Assembly (NCBI RefSeq): GCF_026241895.1
Contig: NZ_JAPJIV010000004.1
Location: 1-64,000 of the forward strand
Reading direction: 5' to 3'
Origin: Pseudomonas sp. RIT-562
Lineage (GTDB): Bacteria > Pseudomonadota > Gammaproteobacteria > Pseudomonadales > Pseudomonadaceae
DNA: 64,000 nt
The position numbers were made by a program, and so were the translations under genes. Each line of letters opens with the position of its first letter. Position 1 is the stretch's first letter. The notes beneath the pieces were generated by a model. That model saw only the letters and a list, made by a program, of their open reading frames with translations, made no database searches and was not told where the DNA came from. Positions 57,201 to 64,000 of the stretch are shown piece after piece.

Positions 57201-58538
57201 ATAGGGCGACGCTTTACGAAACATGTCCAGCAGCGGCTGTTCCTGCCACTCCCGGCAACTGACCTCGGCGATGATCTGTTGTGCCAGCACGTCCAGCGGC
57301 GCCTTGGGAATTTGCAAGGTGTCGAGTTCACCGCGGCGTACGCAGTCGAGCAGGGCGGTGCATTCAATCAGGTCATCGCGGGTGGTGGCGAACAGGCGCC
57401 CCTTGGGCGTGCCGCCGACCTGGTGCCCGGAGCGGCCGACCCTTTGCAGGAATCCGGCGATCGAGCGCGGCGAGGATATCTGGCACACCAGGTCGACTTC
57501 GCCAATGTCGATTCCCAACTCCAGGGAGGCCGTGGCAATCAGCACCTGCAGCTCACCGCGCTTGAGCCGTTGCTCGGCATCCAGGCGAAATTCCTTGGCC
57601 AGGCTGCCATGGTGGGCGGCTACTGCGTCCTTGCCCAGGCGTTCGCTCAAGTGACGACTGAGGCGTTCCGCCAGGCGCCGGGTGTTGACGAAAATCAGCG
57701 TGGTGCGGTGCTCGCCGGCGAGGACGGCGAGGCGGTCATAGACCAGTTCCCAGACGTCATTGGCCATGACCGCCGACAACGGCACAGGAGGTACTTCAAT
57801 GCCCAGGTCTCGCGGACGGGCATGGCCGATGTCGATTATTTCGCAGGGACGGTCACGCCCCGCCAGGTAGCGTGACACCGCTTCAATGGGTTTTTGTGTG
57901 GCCGACAGGCCGATGCGCGTCAGCGGTTCGGCACACAGCGCCTGCAGACGCTCAAGGCTCAGGGCCAGGTGACTGCCGCGTTTGCTGGCGGCGATGGCGT
58001 GGATTTCATCGACGATCACCGTGCGCGTGGTGCCGAGCATCTGCCGCCCGGAATCGGAACCCAGCAGCACATAAAGCGATTCCGGGGTGGTCACCAGAAT
58101 GTGCGGTGGGGTCCTGCGCATCGCAGCCCGGTCTTTTTGCGCAGTGTCGCCGGTGCGTACGGCAGTCGTGATTTGCAAGGGCGGCAAACCCATGAGCCGC
58201 AGCTGTTCGGTGATGCCGGCCAGGGGGTTTTGCAGGTTGATCCGGATATCGTTGGACAGCGCCTTTAGCGGCGAGACATAAACCACCAGGGTCGCATCAG
58301 GCAGTCCGCCCGCGGACTCCAGGCCCCGATGTACCAGGTCATCGATCACTGCGAGAAATGCAGTCAGGGTTTTACCCGATCCGGTGGGCGCCGCGATCAA
58401 TGTCGAGCGGCGCTGGCGAATCAACGGCCACGCCCGTGCCTGGGCGGCAGTCACCGTCGCGAAGGTGTTGCGGAACCAGGCACTGACGGCGGGGTGGAAG
58501 CCCGCCAGGGCCGCGTCAGGAGGGATTGGCAGGTTCAT
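54234..58538 (-). CDS. lhr: Lhr-type ATP-dependent DNA helicase
   Basis: The 1434-residue helicase of superfamily 2 has Walker A APTGSGKT (residues 50-57), DEIH box (177-180) and a motif VI region QRVGRSGHQ. A winged helix and the Lhr-core domain follow (to about 870), then the long C-terminal extension found in full-length bacterial Lhr. It translocates 3' to 5' on single-stranded DNA and unwinds forked DNA and RNA-DNA hybrids, with a role in repair (family knowledge). ATG 58538 with a short 5' region shared with the divergent reductase-like gene. Confidence 0.93.
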   Translation of the reverse strand: MNLPIPPDAALAGFHPAVSAWFRNTFATVTAAQARAWPLIRQRRSTLIAAPTGSGKTLTAFLAVIDDLVHRGLESAGGLPDATLVVYVSPLKALSNDIRINLQNPLAGITEQLRLMGLPPLQITTAVRTGDTAQKDRAAMRRTPPHILVTTPESLYVLLGSDSGRQMLGTTRTVIVDEIHAIAASKRGSHLALSLERLQALCAEPLTRIGLSATQKPIEAVSRYLAGRDRPCEIIDIGHARPRDLGIEVPPVPLSAVMANDVWELVYDRLAVLAGEHRTTLIFVNTRRLAERLSRHLSERLGKDAVAAHHGSLAKEFRLDAEQRLKRGELQVLIATASLELGIDIGEVDLVCQISSPRSIAGFLQRVGRSGHQVGGTPKGRLFATTRDDLIECTALLDCVRRGELDTLQIPKAPLDVLAQQIIAEVSCREWQEQPLLDMFRKASPYAELDENHYQALLQMLAEGYNGSQGIRSAYLHRDALTRTLRGRRGSKLTAVTSGGTIPDNADYSVLLEPQALNIGSVNEDFAVESIAGDVFQLGNTSYRILRVEAGKVRVEDAQGQPPTIPFWLGEAPGRSAELSFAVARLQARLDELLAATPGDLQPALDWLTDTLGLNLASAEQLVDYLARARLTLGALPSQDTLLMERFFDESGGTQLIIHTPFGSRINRAWGMALRKRFCRTFNFELQAAASEDAIVLSLSSSHSFELDEVWRYLHSNSAEHLLIQAVLEAPLFNVRWRWNAGVALALPRYTGGRKVAPQIQRMKSEDLIASVFPDQIACVENLAGEREVPAHPLVEQTLDDCLHEAMDCEGWLNLLRRMERGEVRLISRDLPAPSPLAAEILSARPYSFLDDAPLEERRTQAVLNRRWTDPQSTDDLGALDAEAIQAVREEAWPAPTSIDEMHEALMSLACITEEEAQANPQWPDWLDALAEGGRASRIDNSRWFALERLTCLQAIYPQAPVQPPMTALPGFDEAWEREEAVLEVVRARLGAFGPLPLPAIAGPLGLPAADVTQALAHLEREGYVLRGRFSLGASAEEWCERHLLARIHRYTVKRLRREIEPVALQDFMRFLFDWQHLSSAAQGQGSAVLPAIVAQFEGYPAAASAWDSDILPARIKGYSASWLDDLCRSGKLVWTRLTTHGKGASTALRSTPILLLPRNQVGLWSSLTEQTPVEELSAKTRKVYEALSQHGALFFDELIHEAHLLRAELEIALQELVGAGLVNADSFAGLRALITPASKRQARSSRRGRGAFIGGMDDAGRWALLKRGPAAPAVDNKRPAPTPAETLEHIAMTLLRRYGVVFWRLLEREADWLPSWRELLRTFHRLEARGEIRGGRFVSGLAGEQFALPEAIPLLREVRRRPHDGSLVAVCGVDPLNLAGTLLPGAKVPALASNRLVYRDGVPAAAVIAGKQQIWLELDPQAGAEVRSRLIQH

Positions 58539-58674
58539 AAGGCAATTTACACTTTACGGGTGACGGTTGCGTACTAAACCCGCAAAATGCAACGATTCCG
58601 GCAATTATCAATGACTTCACCTGCGGGTGCTGTCTAAAAGCCATCGTTCCAATCAGACTGGGCCTGCTGACCTT

Positions 58675-59559
58675 ATGCGAATGCGCCTTATGTTACTGGG
58701 CGGCGGAAATGCCCTTGGGCAGGCGCTGATTCGCCTCGGTGCGGAGGAAGACATCGGCTTCCTCGCCCCCCGCCCGCCGCAAGACGGCTGGGATGCCGCG
58801 AGCCTGACGCAATTGCTCGACGACACCCGCCCGGACGCGCTGATCAACCTTGCGTACTACTTCGACTGGTTCCAGGCCGAAGCAGTCAGCGAGCAGCGCC
58901 TGGCCGGGCAGGAACGCGCAGTCGAGCGTCTCGCCGAATTGTGCCAGCACCACAACATCGTCCTGATGCAGCCGTCGAGCTATCGTGTGTTCGACGGCTC
59001 CCGCGCCACTGCCTACAGCGAAAAAGACGAGCCTGTGCCCTTGGGCTTGCGTGGCCAGGCTTTGTGGCGCATCGAGCAAAGCGTGCGCGCTACTTGCCCG
59101 CAGCACGTGCTGCTGCGCTTCGGCTGGCTGCTCGATGACAGCGCCGAGGGTACTCTCGGGCGTTTCCTGGCTCGCGCCGAGCAGCCTGAAGCATTGCTGA
59201 TGGCCGACGACCGCCGGGGCAATCCGACGCCGGTCGACGATGCCGCCCGGGTGATTATTTCAGTGCTCAAGCAACTTGATTGCGCGGCGCCGCTGTGGGG
59301 CACCTATCATTACGCCGGGCATGAGGCCACTACGCCGCTGGCACTGGGGCAGGCTATCCTGACTGAAGCGCGCAACCTCCACCCGCTGGCCATCGAAGCG
59401 CCCACCGCGCAGGCTCACGCCGCGCGCCCGGACGCTGCCGAAGAGCCGCAACACGCGGTGCTGGCCTGCAAGAAAATTCTGCACACGTTCGGGATCAAGC
59501 CGCGTGCCTGGCGCGCGGCGCTCCCGGGCCTACTGGACAGGTTCTATCGCCATGGCTGA
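58675..59559 (+). CDS. NAD(P)-binding sugar-nucleotide reductase-like protein
   Basis: The 294-residue protein has a Rossmann start MLLGGGNALGQALIRLG and a fold resembling dTDP-4-dehydrorhamnose reductase (RmlD/SDR-extended). The segments MQPSSYRVFDGS and LRFGWLL match the family, but the usual YxxxK pair is not obvious (GLRGQALWRIEQ stands in its place), so it may bind rather than reduce. ATG 58675 is chosen; the next ATG is two codons on. It overlaps the epimerase gene by 8 bp and corresponds to PA4069. Confidence 0.8.
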   Translation: MRMRLMLLGGGNALGQALIRLGAEEDIGFLAPRPPQDGWDAASLTQLLDDTRPDALINLAYYFDWFQAEAVSEQRLAGQERAVERLAELCQHHNIVLMQPSSYRVFDGSRATAYSEKDEPVPLGLRGQALWRIEQSVRATCPQHVLLRFGWLLDDSAEGTLGRFLARAEQPEALLMADDRRGNPTPVDDAARVIISVLKQLDCAAPLWGTYHYAGHEATTPLALGQAILTEARNLHPLAIEAPTAQAHAARPDAAEEPQHAVLACKKILHTFGIKPRAWRAALPGLLDRFYRHG

Positions 59560-60481
59560 CGGCCCAGTTCTAATCACCGGCGGTGCCGGTTTCATCGGCT
59601 CGCACTTGACCGATGCCTTGCTCGCCAAGGGACATTCGGTGCGCATCCTCGACGACCTGTCCACCGGCAAGCGCAGCAACCTGCCGCTGGACAATCCCCA
59701 GGTCGAGTTGGTCGTCGGTGATGTCGCCGATGCCGCGCTGGTGGCCCAGGCCATGGCCGGCTGCAGCGCTGTGGCGCACCTTGCGGCAGTCGCTTCGGTG
59801 CAGGCTTCGGTGGATGACCCGGTGAGGACTCACCAGAGTAACTTCATTGGTTCGCTGAACGTGTGCGAAGCCATGCGTCAGGCTGGGGTCAAGCGCGTAT
59901 TGTTTGCTTCCAGCGCGGCGGTCTATGGCAACAACGGTGAAGGCGAGTCGATCGACGAAGACACGCCCAAGTCGCCATTGACGCCCTATGCCTCGGACAA
60001 GCTGGCCAGCGAGCATTATTTTGATTTCTACCGACGCCAGCACGGCCTGGAACCGGTGATCTTCCGCTTCTTCAACATCTTCGGCCCGCGCCAGGATCCG
60101 TCCTCGCCATACTCCGGAGTAATCAGCATCTTCAGCGAGCGGGCGCAGAAAGGCCTGCCGATCACTGTGTTTGGCGATGGCGAGCAGACCCGGGATTTTG
60201 TCTACGTCGAAGACCTGGTCGACCTGCTGGTGCAGGCGATCGAGAAGCCGCAGGTCGAGGTGGGTGCGATCAATGTCGGCTGGAACCAGGCGACCACACT
60301 CAAGCAGATGCTGCAGGCGCTGGAAGCGGTAGTGGGTCAGTTGCCGCCAGTGAGCTACGGGCCGGCGCGCTCGGGTGATATCCGCCATTCGCGGGCGAAT
60401 AATCGACGGCTGCTGGAGCGGTTTACTTATCCTGAGCAGACGCCGATGAGCGTGGGGTTGGCGCGGTTGTTGGGGCGCTGA
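59552..60481 (+). CDS. NAD-dependent sugar-nucleotide epimerase/dehydratase
   Basis: The 309-residue extended short-chain dehydrogenase has the NAD-binding motif TGGAGFIGSHL, SSAAVYG with the catalytic Ser, and the catalytic YASDK. It resembles UDP-glucose or UDP-N-acetylglucosamine 4-epimerases; the sugar cannot be fixed from sequence alone. ATG 59552 overlaps the preceding gene by 8 bp. It corresponds to PA4068. Confidence 0.88.
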   Translation: MADGPVLITGGAGFIGSHLTDALLAKGHSVRILDDLSTGKRSNLPLDNPQVELVVGDVADAALVAQAMAGCSAVAHLAAVASVQASVDDPVRTHQSNFIGSLNVCEAMRQAGVKRVLFASSAAVYGNNGEGESIDEDTPKSPLTPYASDKLASEHYFDFYRRQHGLEPVIFRFFNIFGPRQDPSSPYSGVISIFSERAQKGLPITVFGDGEQTRDFVYVEDLVDLLVQAIEKPQVEVGAINVGWNQATTLKQMLQALEAVVGQLPPVSYGPARSGDIRHSRANNRRLLERFTYPEQTPMSVGLARLLGR

Positions 60482-60496
60482 CTTTTAGCTGCAATG

Positions 60497-60523
60497 AAAA
60501 GGCGCCCTCAGGGGCGCCTTTTT
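60497..60523 (+). terminator. Intrinsic terminator after the epimerase gene
   Basis: AAAAGGCGCCC pairs with GGGCGCCTTTTT around a short loop, followed by T. It closes the two-gene sugar-nucleotide unit. Confidence 0.9.
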
Positions 60524-60553
60524 GTTTCTGGATTTCGTTGTTTGTGCTGACGT

Positions 60554-60619
60554 CATCGCGAGCAGGCTCACTCCTACAGGGGAGTGTGTACTCCTGTAGG
60601 AGTGAGCCTGCTCGCGATG
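60554..60619. repeat. REPIN (inverted pair of REP sequences)
   Basis: REP copies at 60554-60578 and inverted at 60595-60619 flank a 16-bp centre. The pair lies between the terminator of the epimerase gene and the stop of the convergent porin gene. Confidence 0.9.
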
Positions 60620-60624
60620 GGGAT

Positions 60625-61323
60625 TTAGAATTTATAACCGAGGCCAACCATGTAGATGAACGGGTCCACATCCACGTCGACCTTGGCCCGGGTACCCGGC
60701 GCCACTGCGTTGTTTTCCACGGTGGCGGTGGTGTCGATGTCGATGTACCGCACCTGTGCGTTGAGCATGATGTTGTCGGTGATCATGTAGTCGGCACCGA
60801 CCTGGAACGCCATGCCCCAGGAGTTCTCCGCCTTGAAATTGCTGAAGCCGTTGGCGCTGGCTTCACTGCCGACGTGCTCATCGTAGATCCAGGTGTAGTT
60901 GATGCCGGCACCCACGTACGGTTGGAATACCGACTTGTGATCCAGCGGGTAGTACACCACGCTCAGAGTTGGCGGCAGGTGTTTGAGCGAACCGAGTTTA
61001 CCGTTGGCCGCGCCCAGGGCAGTGCCCTTGATCTTCACGTCATGCTCGAACGGGGAGGCGGCGAGCAGTTCGATACCCCAGTTGTTGTCGATCATGTAGG
61101 CGAAGTTCAAGCCCAGCTGCGTGTCGCTGCTCATGGTCGCCTTGCCACCCAGGTCGGCACCTGCCAACGGACCCTGGTCAACCTTGACGCTGGAGCTGTC
61201 GGCCTTCGGGTTAACGGTGATCGCGCCGGCGCGAACGATGATGTCGCCAGCGTCGTGGGCGTGGGCGAGCGGGGCTGCGAGCGCGAGGGCAACCAGCGAA
61301 GCGCAGAGCGCGGACTTGTTCAT
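60625..61323 (-). CDS. oprG: OmpW/OprG family outer-membrane protein
   Basis: The 232-residue protein has a signal peptide (cleavage after AAPLAHA, residue 22), an eight-stranded beta-barrel pattern, and a C-terminal aromatic (YKF) typical of outer-membrane proteins. It contains FQPYVGAGINYTW and ADYMITDNIMLNAQVRYIDID. OmpW proteins pass small hydrophobic molecules. Synteny with PA4067 (oprG) beside PA4068/PA4069 supports the name. An ANR-type box lies upstream. Confidence 0.88.
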   Translation of the reverse strand: MNKSALCASLVALALAAPLAHAHDAGDIIVRAGAITVNPKADSSSVKVDQGPLAGADLGGKATMSSDTQLGLNFAYMIDNNWGIELLAASPFEHDVKIKGTALGAANGKLGSLKHLPPTLSVVYYPLDHKSVFQPYVGAGINYTWIYDEHVGSEASANGFSNFKAENSWGMAFQVGADYMITDNIMLNAQVRYIDIDTTATVENNAVAPGTRAKVDVDVDPFIYMVGLGYKF

Positions 61324-61388
61324 GAGGGCTCCAAAGGACGTTAAAAGTTTTCGATGTCCAATGGTAAGGCGGCTAACGATCAGGTCTG

Positions 61389-61402
61389 TTGATGCAGCTC
61401 AA
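61389..61402. promoter_or_regulatory. ANR/FNR-type binding site upstream of oprG
   Basis: TTGAT-GCAG-CTCAA matches the palindromic consensus TTGAT-N4-ATCAA at 9 of 10 fixed bases. A weak -10 TACCAT lies on the minus strand (61366-61361). A start near 61354 would put the box at -41.5, the class II activator position. P. aeruginosa oprG is induced anaerobically. Confidence 0.6.
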
Positions 61403-61445
61403 TGAAAGGGTGATACGCATGGTTTTTATGGAACCTTGAGGGCCG

Positions 61446-61516
61446 CATCGCGAGCAGGCTCACTCCTACAATTATTGGCGGCGCAGATCCAATGTAGGAG
61501 TGAGCCTGCTCGCGAT
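61446..61516. repeat. REPIN (inverted pair of REP sequences)
   Basis: REP copies at 61446-61470 and inverted at 61493-61516 flank a 22-bp centre. The pair lies between the DUF3299 stop and the oprG promoter region. Confidence 0.9.
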
Positions 61517-61549
61517 AGCAATCTTTCGAACAACATGGAACCACCAGTT

Positions 61550-62068
61550 TCATTCCGGCAATTCATACGCATAAATCTTGTCCGCCTCCATCTGATACCC
61601 CGCATCCGCCAACTCGCTGGTCGACGCCTTCACCTGCATCGCTCCCTCGATCCAGTACGGCTGATACAGCTCGTCCAGCTTCACGCCCACTTCGCTTTTC
61701 ACGTGCACTATCTGGTTCGATGGCGGAGGCGGCACGTGGATGCAGGCGCCGAAGTACGGCACCAGCAGAAACTCGGTCGTGCGACCTTCCTCACTCACTT
61801 CCAGCGGCACGATGTAGCCCGGCAGGCGAATGTTCTGGCCGTCGAGTCCCTGCACCACTGGCGCATTCGGCATGTCCTGCTTCGCGGCTGGCGCCGACTC
61901 GGCCGACAGGGCATCGCTCATCTGTGACAGGTCGTGCAGCGGTGTCATGTTCGGCACTTCCGGCGCCGCGTCCGGCGGGATCATTTCCGACCAGGTCAGG
62001 TCCTTGGGCACCGCTGCCCACAGGGGCAGGGCGACCAGCATCAACAGCGCGAGCAGGGCGCGGGGCAT
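61550..62068 (-). CDS. DUF3299 family exported protein
   Basis: The 172-residue protein has a signal-like start (PRALLALLMLVALPLWA), then a DUF3299 body with LDGQNIRLPGYIVPLE and LVPYFGACIHVPPPPSNQIVHV; the Cys-Ile-His motif may bind a metal. ATG 62068 follows AGGAAG by six bases; ATG 62083 overlaps the permease stop but has no clear ribosome-binding site. Function unknown. Its P. aeruginosa counterpart PA4066 belongs to a zinc-responsive cluster. Confidence 0.82.
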   Translation of the reverse strand: MPRALLALLMLVALPLWAAVPKDLTWSEMIPPDAAPEVPNMTPLHDLSQMSDALSAESAPAAKQDMPNAPVVQGLDGQNIRLPGYIVPLEVSEEGRTTEFLLVPYFGACIHVPPPPSNQIVHVKSEVGVKLDELYQPYWIEGAMQVKASTSELADAGYQMEADKIYAYELPE

Positions 62069-62079
62069 CTTCGACTTCC

Positions 62080-63345
62080 TCATAAACGGATCGACAGGCC
62101 ATCGGCAAGGGATTGGCGATAAGCACGCCAGGCCGGAACGCTGCCCATCAGCAACGCTGCGCAGAGGATGCCACCAAGTAGCGTCCATTCATATTCGCTA
62201 GGCCACGCCAGCGGCAAATACAGGCCGTAATTGGCCTGTACGTAACCCTGGGCCGCGGCGATGCACAGGTACAACAGGGCCACTCCGGCGACCACCCCGG
62301 ACAATGCCAAGGCGAACGCCTCCAGCACCAGCAACGAGGCGATATGCCAGGGTCGGGCACCGACCGAACGCAGGATCGCCATCTCGCGCCGGCGCTCGTT
62401 GAGGCTGGTGAGAATCGCCGTGAGCATGCCGATCAAGCCGGTCAACACCACGAACAGCGACACCACGAACAAGGCTTTTTCCGCAGTGCTCATCAGGCTC
62501 CACAACTCCTGCAGGGCGACGCCGGGCAGAATCGAGAGCAGCGGCTCACCGCGAAATTCATTGATCTCGCGCTGCAGGGCAAAGGTGGAAATCTTGCTGT
62601 TCAGCCCCAGCATAAAAGCGGTGATCGCCTGCGGCGTGAGGTCCATGTTGCGCGCCTGGTCGGCACTGATACGCCCTTTGCCCTGGGCCGGGACGCCGTT
62701 GTGCCAGTCGACGTGAATCGCTTCCATGCCTCCCAGGCTGATGTGCAACGTGCGGTCCACGGGGGTGCCGGTACGTTTAAGAATGCCGACCACGGTGAAC
62801 GGCTTGTCCTCGTGCTTGACCAGGCTGATCACTGCGACGCCGTGGGCCAGGACCAGTTTGTCACCGAGCTTGTAGTGCAGCGCATCCGCCACTTCGGCGC
62901 CGAGCACCACTTCAAACGGATCGGTGGCGAATGCGCGCCCGTCGGCCAGTTGCAGATGTTGCGCGCGACCGTACTGGTAGTGCTCGAAATACGCCTCTGT
63001 CGTGCCCATCACCCGATAACCGCGATGGGAATCACCCAGGGACATCGGGATCGCCCACTTCACTTTCGGGTTGTTGGCGAAGTGTTCGAAGCTGTCCCAG
63101 CGGATGTTATTGGTGGCGTTGCCGATGCGAAAAACCGAGTACAACAACAGATTCACCGAGCCGGAGCGCGCGCCGACGATCAGGTCGGTGCCGCTGATGG
63201 TGCTGGCAAAACTGGCCTTGGCCTCGGTGCGCACTCTTTCCACTGCCAACAGCAGGCATACCGACAGGGCGATGGCAAACGCCGTGAGGATCGCGGTGAA
63301 GCGGCGGTTAGCCAGGCTGGCCATGGCTAGACGAAACAGATACAT
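62080..63345 (-). CDS. FtsX-like ABC transporter permease
   Basis: The 421-residue inner-membrane permease has an N-terminal helix (about 20-42), a large periplasmic domain, and three C-terminal helices around GMLTAILTSLNERRREMAIL, the MacB/LolC arrangement. Start ATG 63345 (YLFRLAMASLANRRF) follows GAGG and lies 1 bp from the ATPase stop. Such pairs work as lipoprotein or envelope mechanotransmission systems rather than classic importers. PA4065 is the likely counterpart. Confidence 0.9.
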   Translation of the reverse strand: MYLFRLAMASLANRRFTAILTAFAIALSVCLLLAVERVRTEAKASFASTISGTDLIVGARSGSVNLLLYSVFRIGNATNNIRWDSFEHFANNPKVKWAIPMSLGDSHRGYRVMGTTEAYFEHYQYGRAQHLQLADGRAFATDPFEVVLGAEVADALHYKLGDKLVLAHGVAVISLVKHEDKPFTVVGILKRTGTPVDRTLHISLGGMEAIHVDWHNGVPAQGKGRISADQARNMDLTPQAITAFMLGLNSKISTFALQREINEFRGEPLLSILPGVALQELWSLMSTAEKALFVVSLFVVLTGLIGMLTAILTSLNERRREMAILRSVGARPWHIASLLVLEAFALALSGVVAGVALLYLCIAAAQGYVQANYGLYLPLAWPSEYEWTLLGGILCAALLMGSVPAWRAYRQSLADGLSIRL

Positions 63346-63346
63346 C

Positions 63347-64000
63347 TCAAACCTCTTCGGACGTGGCGGCGCGGTTGAGTTCGGCCAGCGACAGGTGGCG
63401 ATCGAACAGCGGCGCCAGGCTCTGATCATGGCTGACGAACAGCAGGCTCGAACCGGCTTCGCGGCATTCGGCGAACAGCAGTCGGATGAAATTCTCCCGA
63501 GCGTCATAGTCCAGCGCCGAGGTTGGCTCGTCGGCAATCACCAGTTCAGGCTGACCGATCAGGGCGCGGGCGGCGGCTACGCGTTGCTGCTGACCGATGG
63601 AAAGGGAATCGGCGCGACGGCCCAACAGGTGCTGATCCTTCAGGCCAAGGTGGGCAAGCAGGGTGGCGGCAGCCTGGTCGACGCTGCCATGGCGCAGTTT
63701 CGCCCGTTCGGCGCGCAGCCTGGAGAAATGACAGGGCAACTCGACGTTCTCGCGCACTGAGAGGAACGGCAGCAGGTTGAATTGCTGGAAGATGTAGCCG
63801 GTGTGATCGACGCGAAACGTATCGCGGGCACCGGCGGACAGCTCGGTCAGTTCCTGGCCCAGCAGGCGAATGCTGCCGCGATCGGGCTTCTGCACGCCGC
63901 CGAGCAGGCCGAGCAGGGTGGTCTTGCCGCTGCCGCTGGGGCCTTTGAGGAACAAGGTTTCACCGGGCTCCAGGCGAAACGCCGGGATGTCCAGCAGCGG
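63347..64000 (-). CDS. ABC transporter ATP-binding protein (partial at right edge)
   Basis: The visible 217 residues, with the 5' end beyond the window, show Walker A GPSGSGKTT, Q-loop QQFNLLPF, signature DSLSIGQQQRVAAARAL and Walker B LVIADEPTSALD with the H-loop in FVSHDQ. It belongs to the LolD/MacB class and pairs with the permease 1 bp downstream. The frame stays open to position 64000 (LLDIPAFRLEPGE), so a TTG at 63955 is not the true start. Confidence 0.92.
   Translation of the reverse strand, partial: PLLDIPAFRLEPGETLFLKGPSGSGKTTLLGLLGGVQKPDRGSIRLLGQELTELSAGARDTFRVDHTGYIFQQFNLLPFLSVRENVELPCHFSRLRAERAKLRHGSVDQAAATLLAHLGLKDQHLLGRRADSLSIGQQQRVAAARALIGQPELVIADEPTSALDYDARENFIRLLFAECREAGSSLLFVSHDQSLAPLFDRHLSLAELNRAATSEEV

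Noticed and set aside
60423-60671. Small frames across the REPINs with repeated S-E-P-A-R-D style peptides
   Set aside because: They are translations of the REP sequence itself; similar peptides appear at each copy.

Overview
The window is a core chromosomal segment of a Pseudomonas, most likely of the P. fluorescens group. Gene order matches the P. aeruginosa birA-coaX-tRNA-tufB-secE-nusG-rpo-str-S10-spc-alpha-katA-bfrA/ftnA-uvrA-ssb block. Start codons, protein lengths and the GC-rich codon use fit Pseudomonas. The short palindromic repeats after 47.7 kb have the form of P. fluorescens REP/REPIN elements. No rRNA gene, CRISPR array, prophage or insertion sequence was seen.

Region 1 (1-34.4 kb, all plus strand) is the translation and transcription superblock. 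It starts with biotin ligase (birA), type III pantothenate kinase (coaX) and a SPOR-like protein. A tRNA-Tyr/Gly/Thr-tufB unit, tRNA-Trp and secE-nusG follow. Then come rplK-rplA-rplJ-rplL-rpoB-rpoC, the str operon (rpsL-rpsG-fusA-tufA), and the S10, spc and alpha operons through rplQ. Intergenic regions carry recognisable control elements: tandem GC-discriminator promoters before the tRNAs, an L1-type and an L10-type leader, an attenuator before rpoB, a structured rpsL-rpsG spacer, a very short S10 leader, an unusual terminator-plus-promoter gap between rpsN and rpsH, and an S4-type leader before rpsM. The two EF-Tu copies differ at 28 of 397 residues.

Region 2 (34.4-44 kb) holds oxidative stress and DNA maintenance genes: katA, a ferritin annotated in the family as bacterioferritin but lacking the haem ligand, uvrA (minus), a YajR-type MFS transporter, ssb, and a minus-strand OsmC-YcaO fusion protein.

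Region 3 (44-58.5 kb) is accessory or envelope-stress in character. A cysteine hydrolase is divergent from its probable GlxA-type regulator. A DUF3182/alpha-beta hydrolase pair overlaps by 11 bp. A tightly overlapping minus-strand operon, DUF72-ybhP-clsB-ybhN, concerns phospholipids and membranes. A large MscS-family channel has an AlgU-like promoter, and the Lhr helicase follows.

Region 4 (58.5-64 kb) parallels P. aeruginosa PA4064-PA4069. It has a sugar-nucleotide reductase-like protein, an NAD-dependent epimerase, an OmpW/OprG porin with an ANR-type box upstream, and a minus-strand ABC ATPase/FtsX-like permease/DUF3299 unit that runs off the right edge. In P. aeruginosa that unit belongs to the zinc-starvation regulon. 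No stretch longer than 300 bases lacks a gene.
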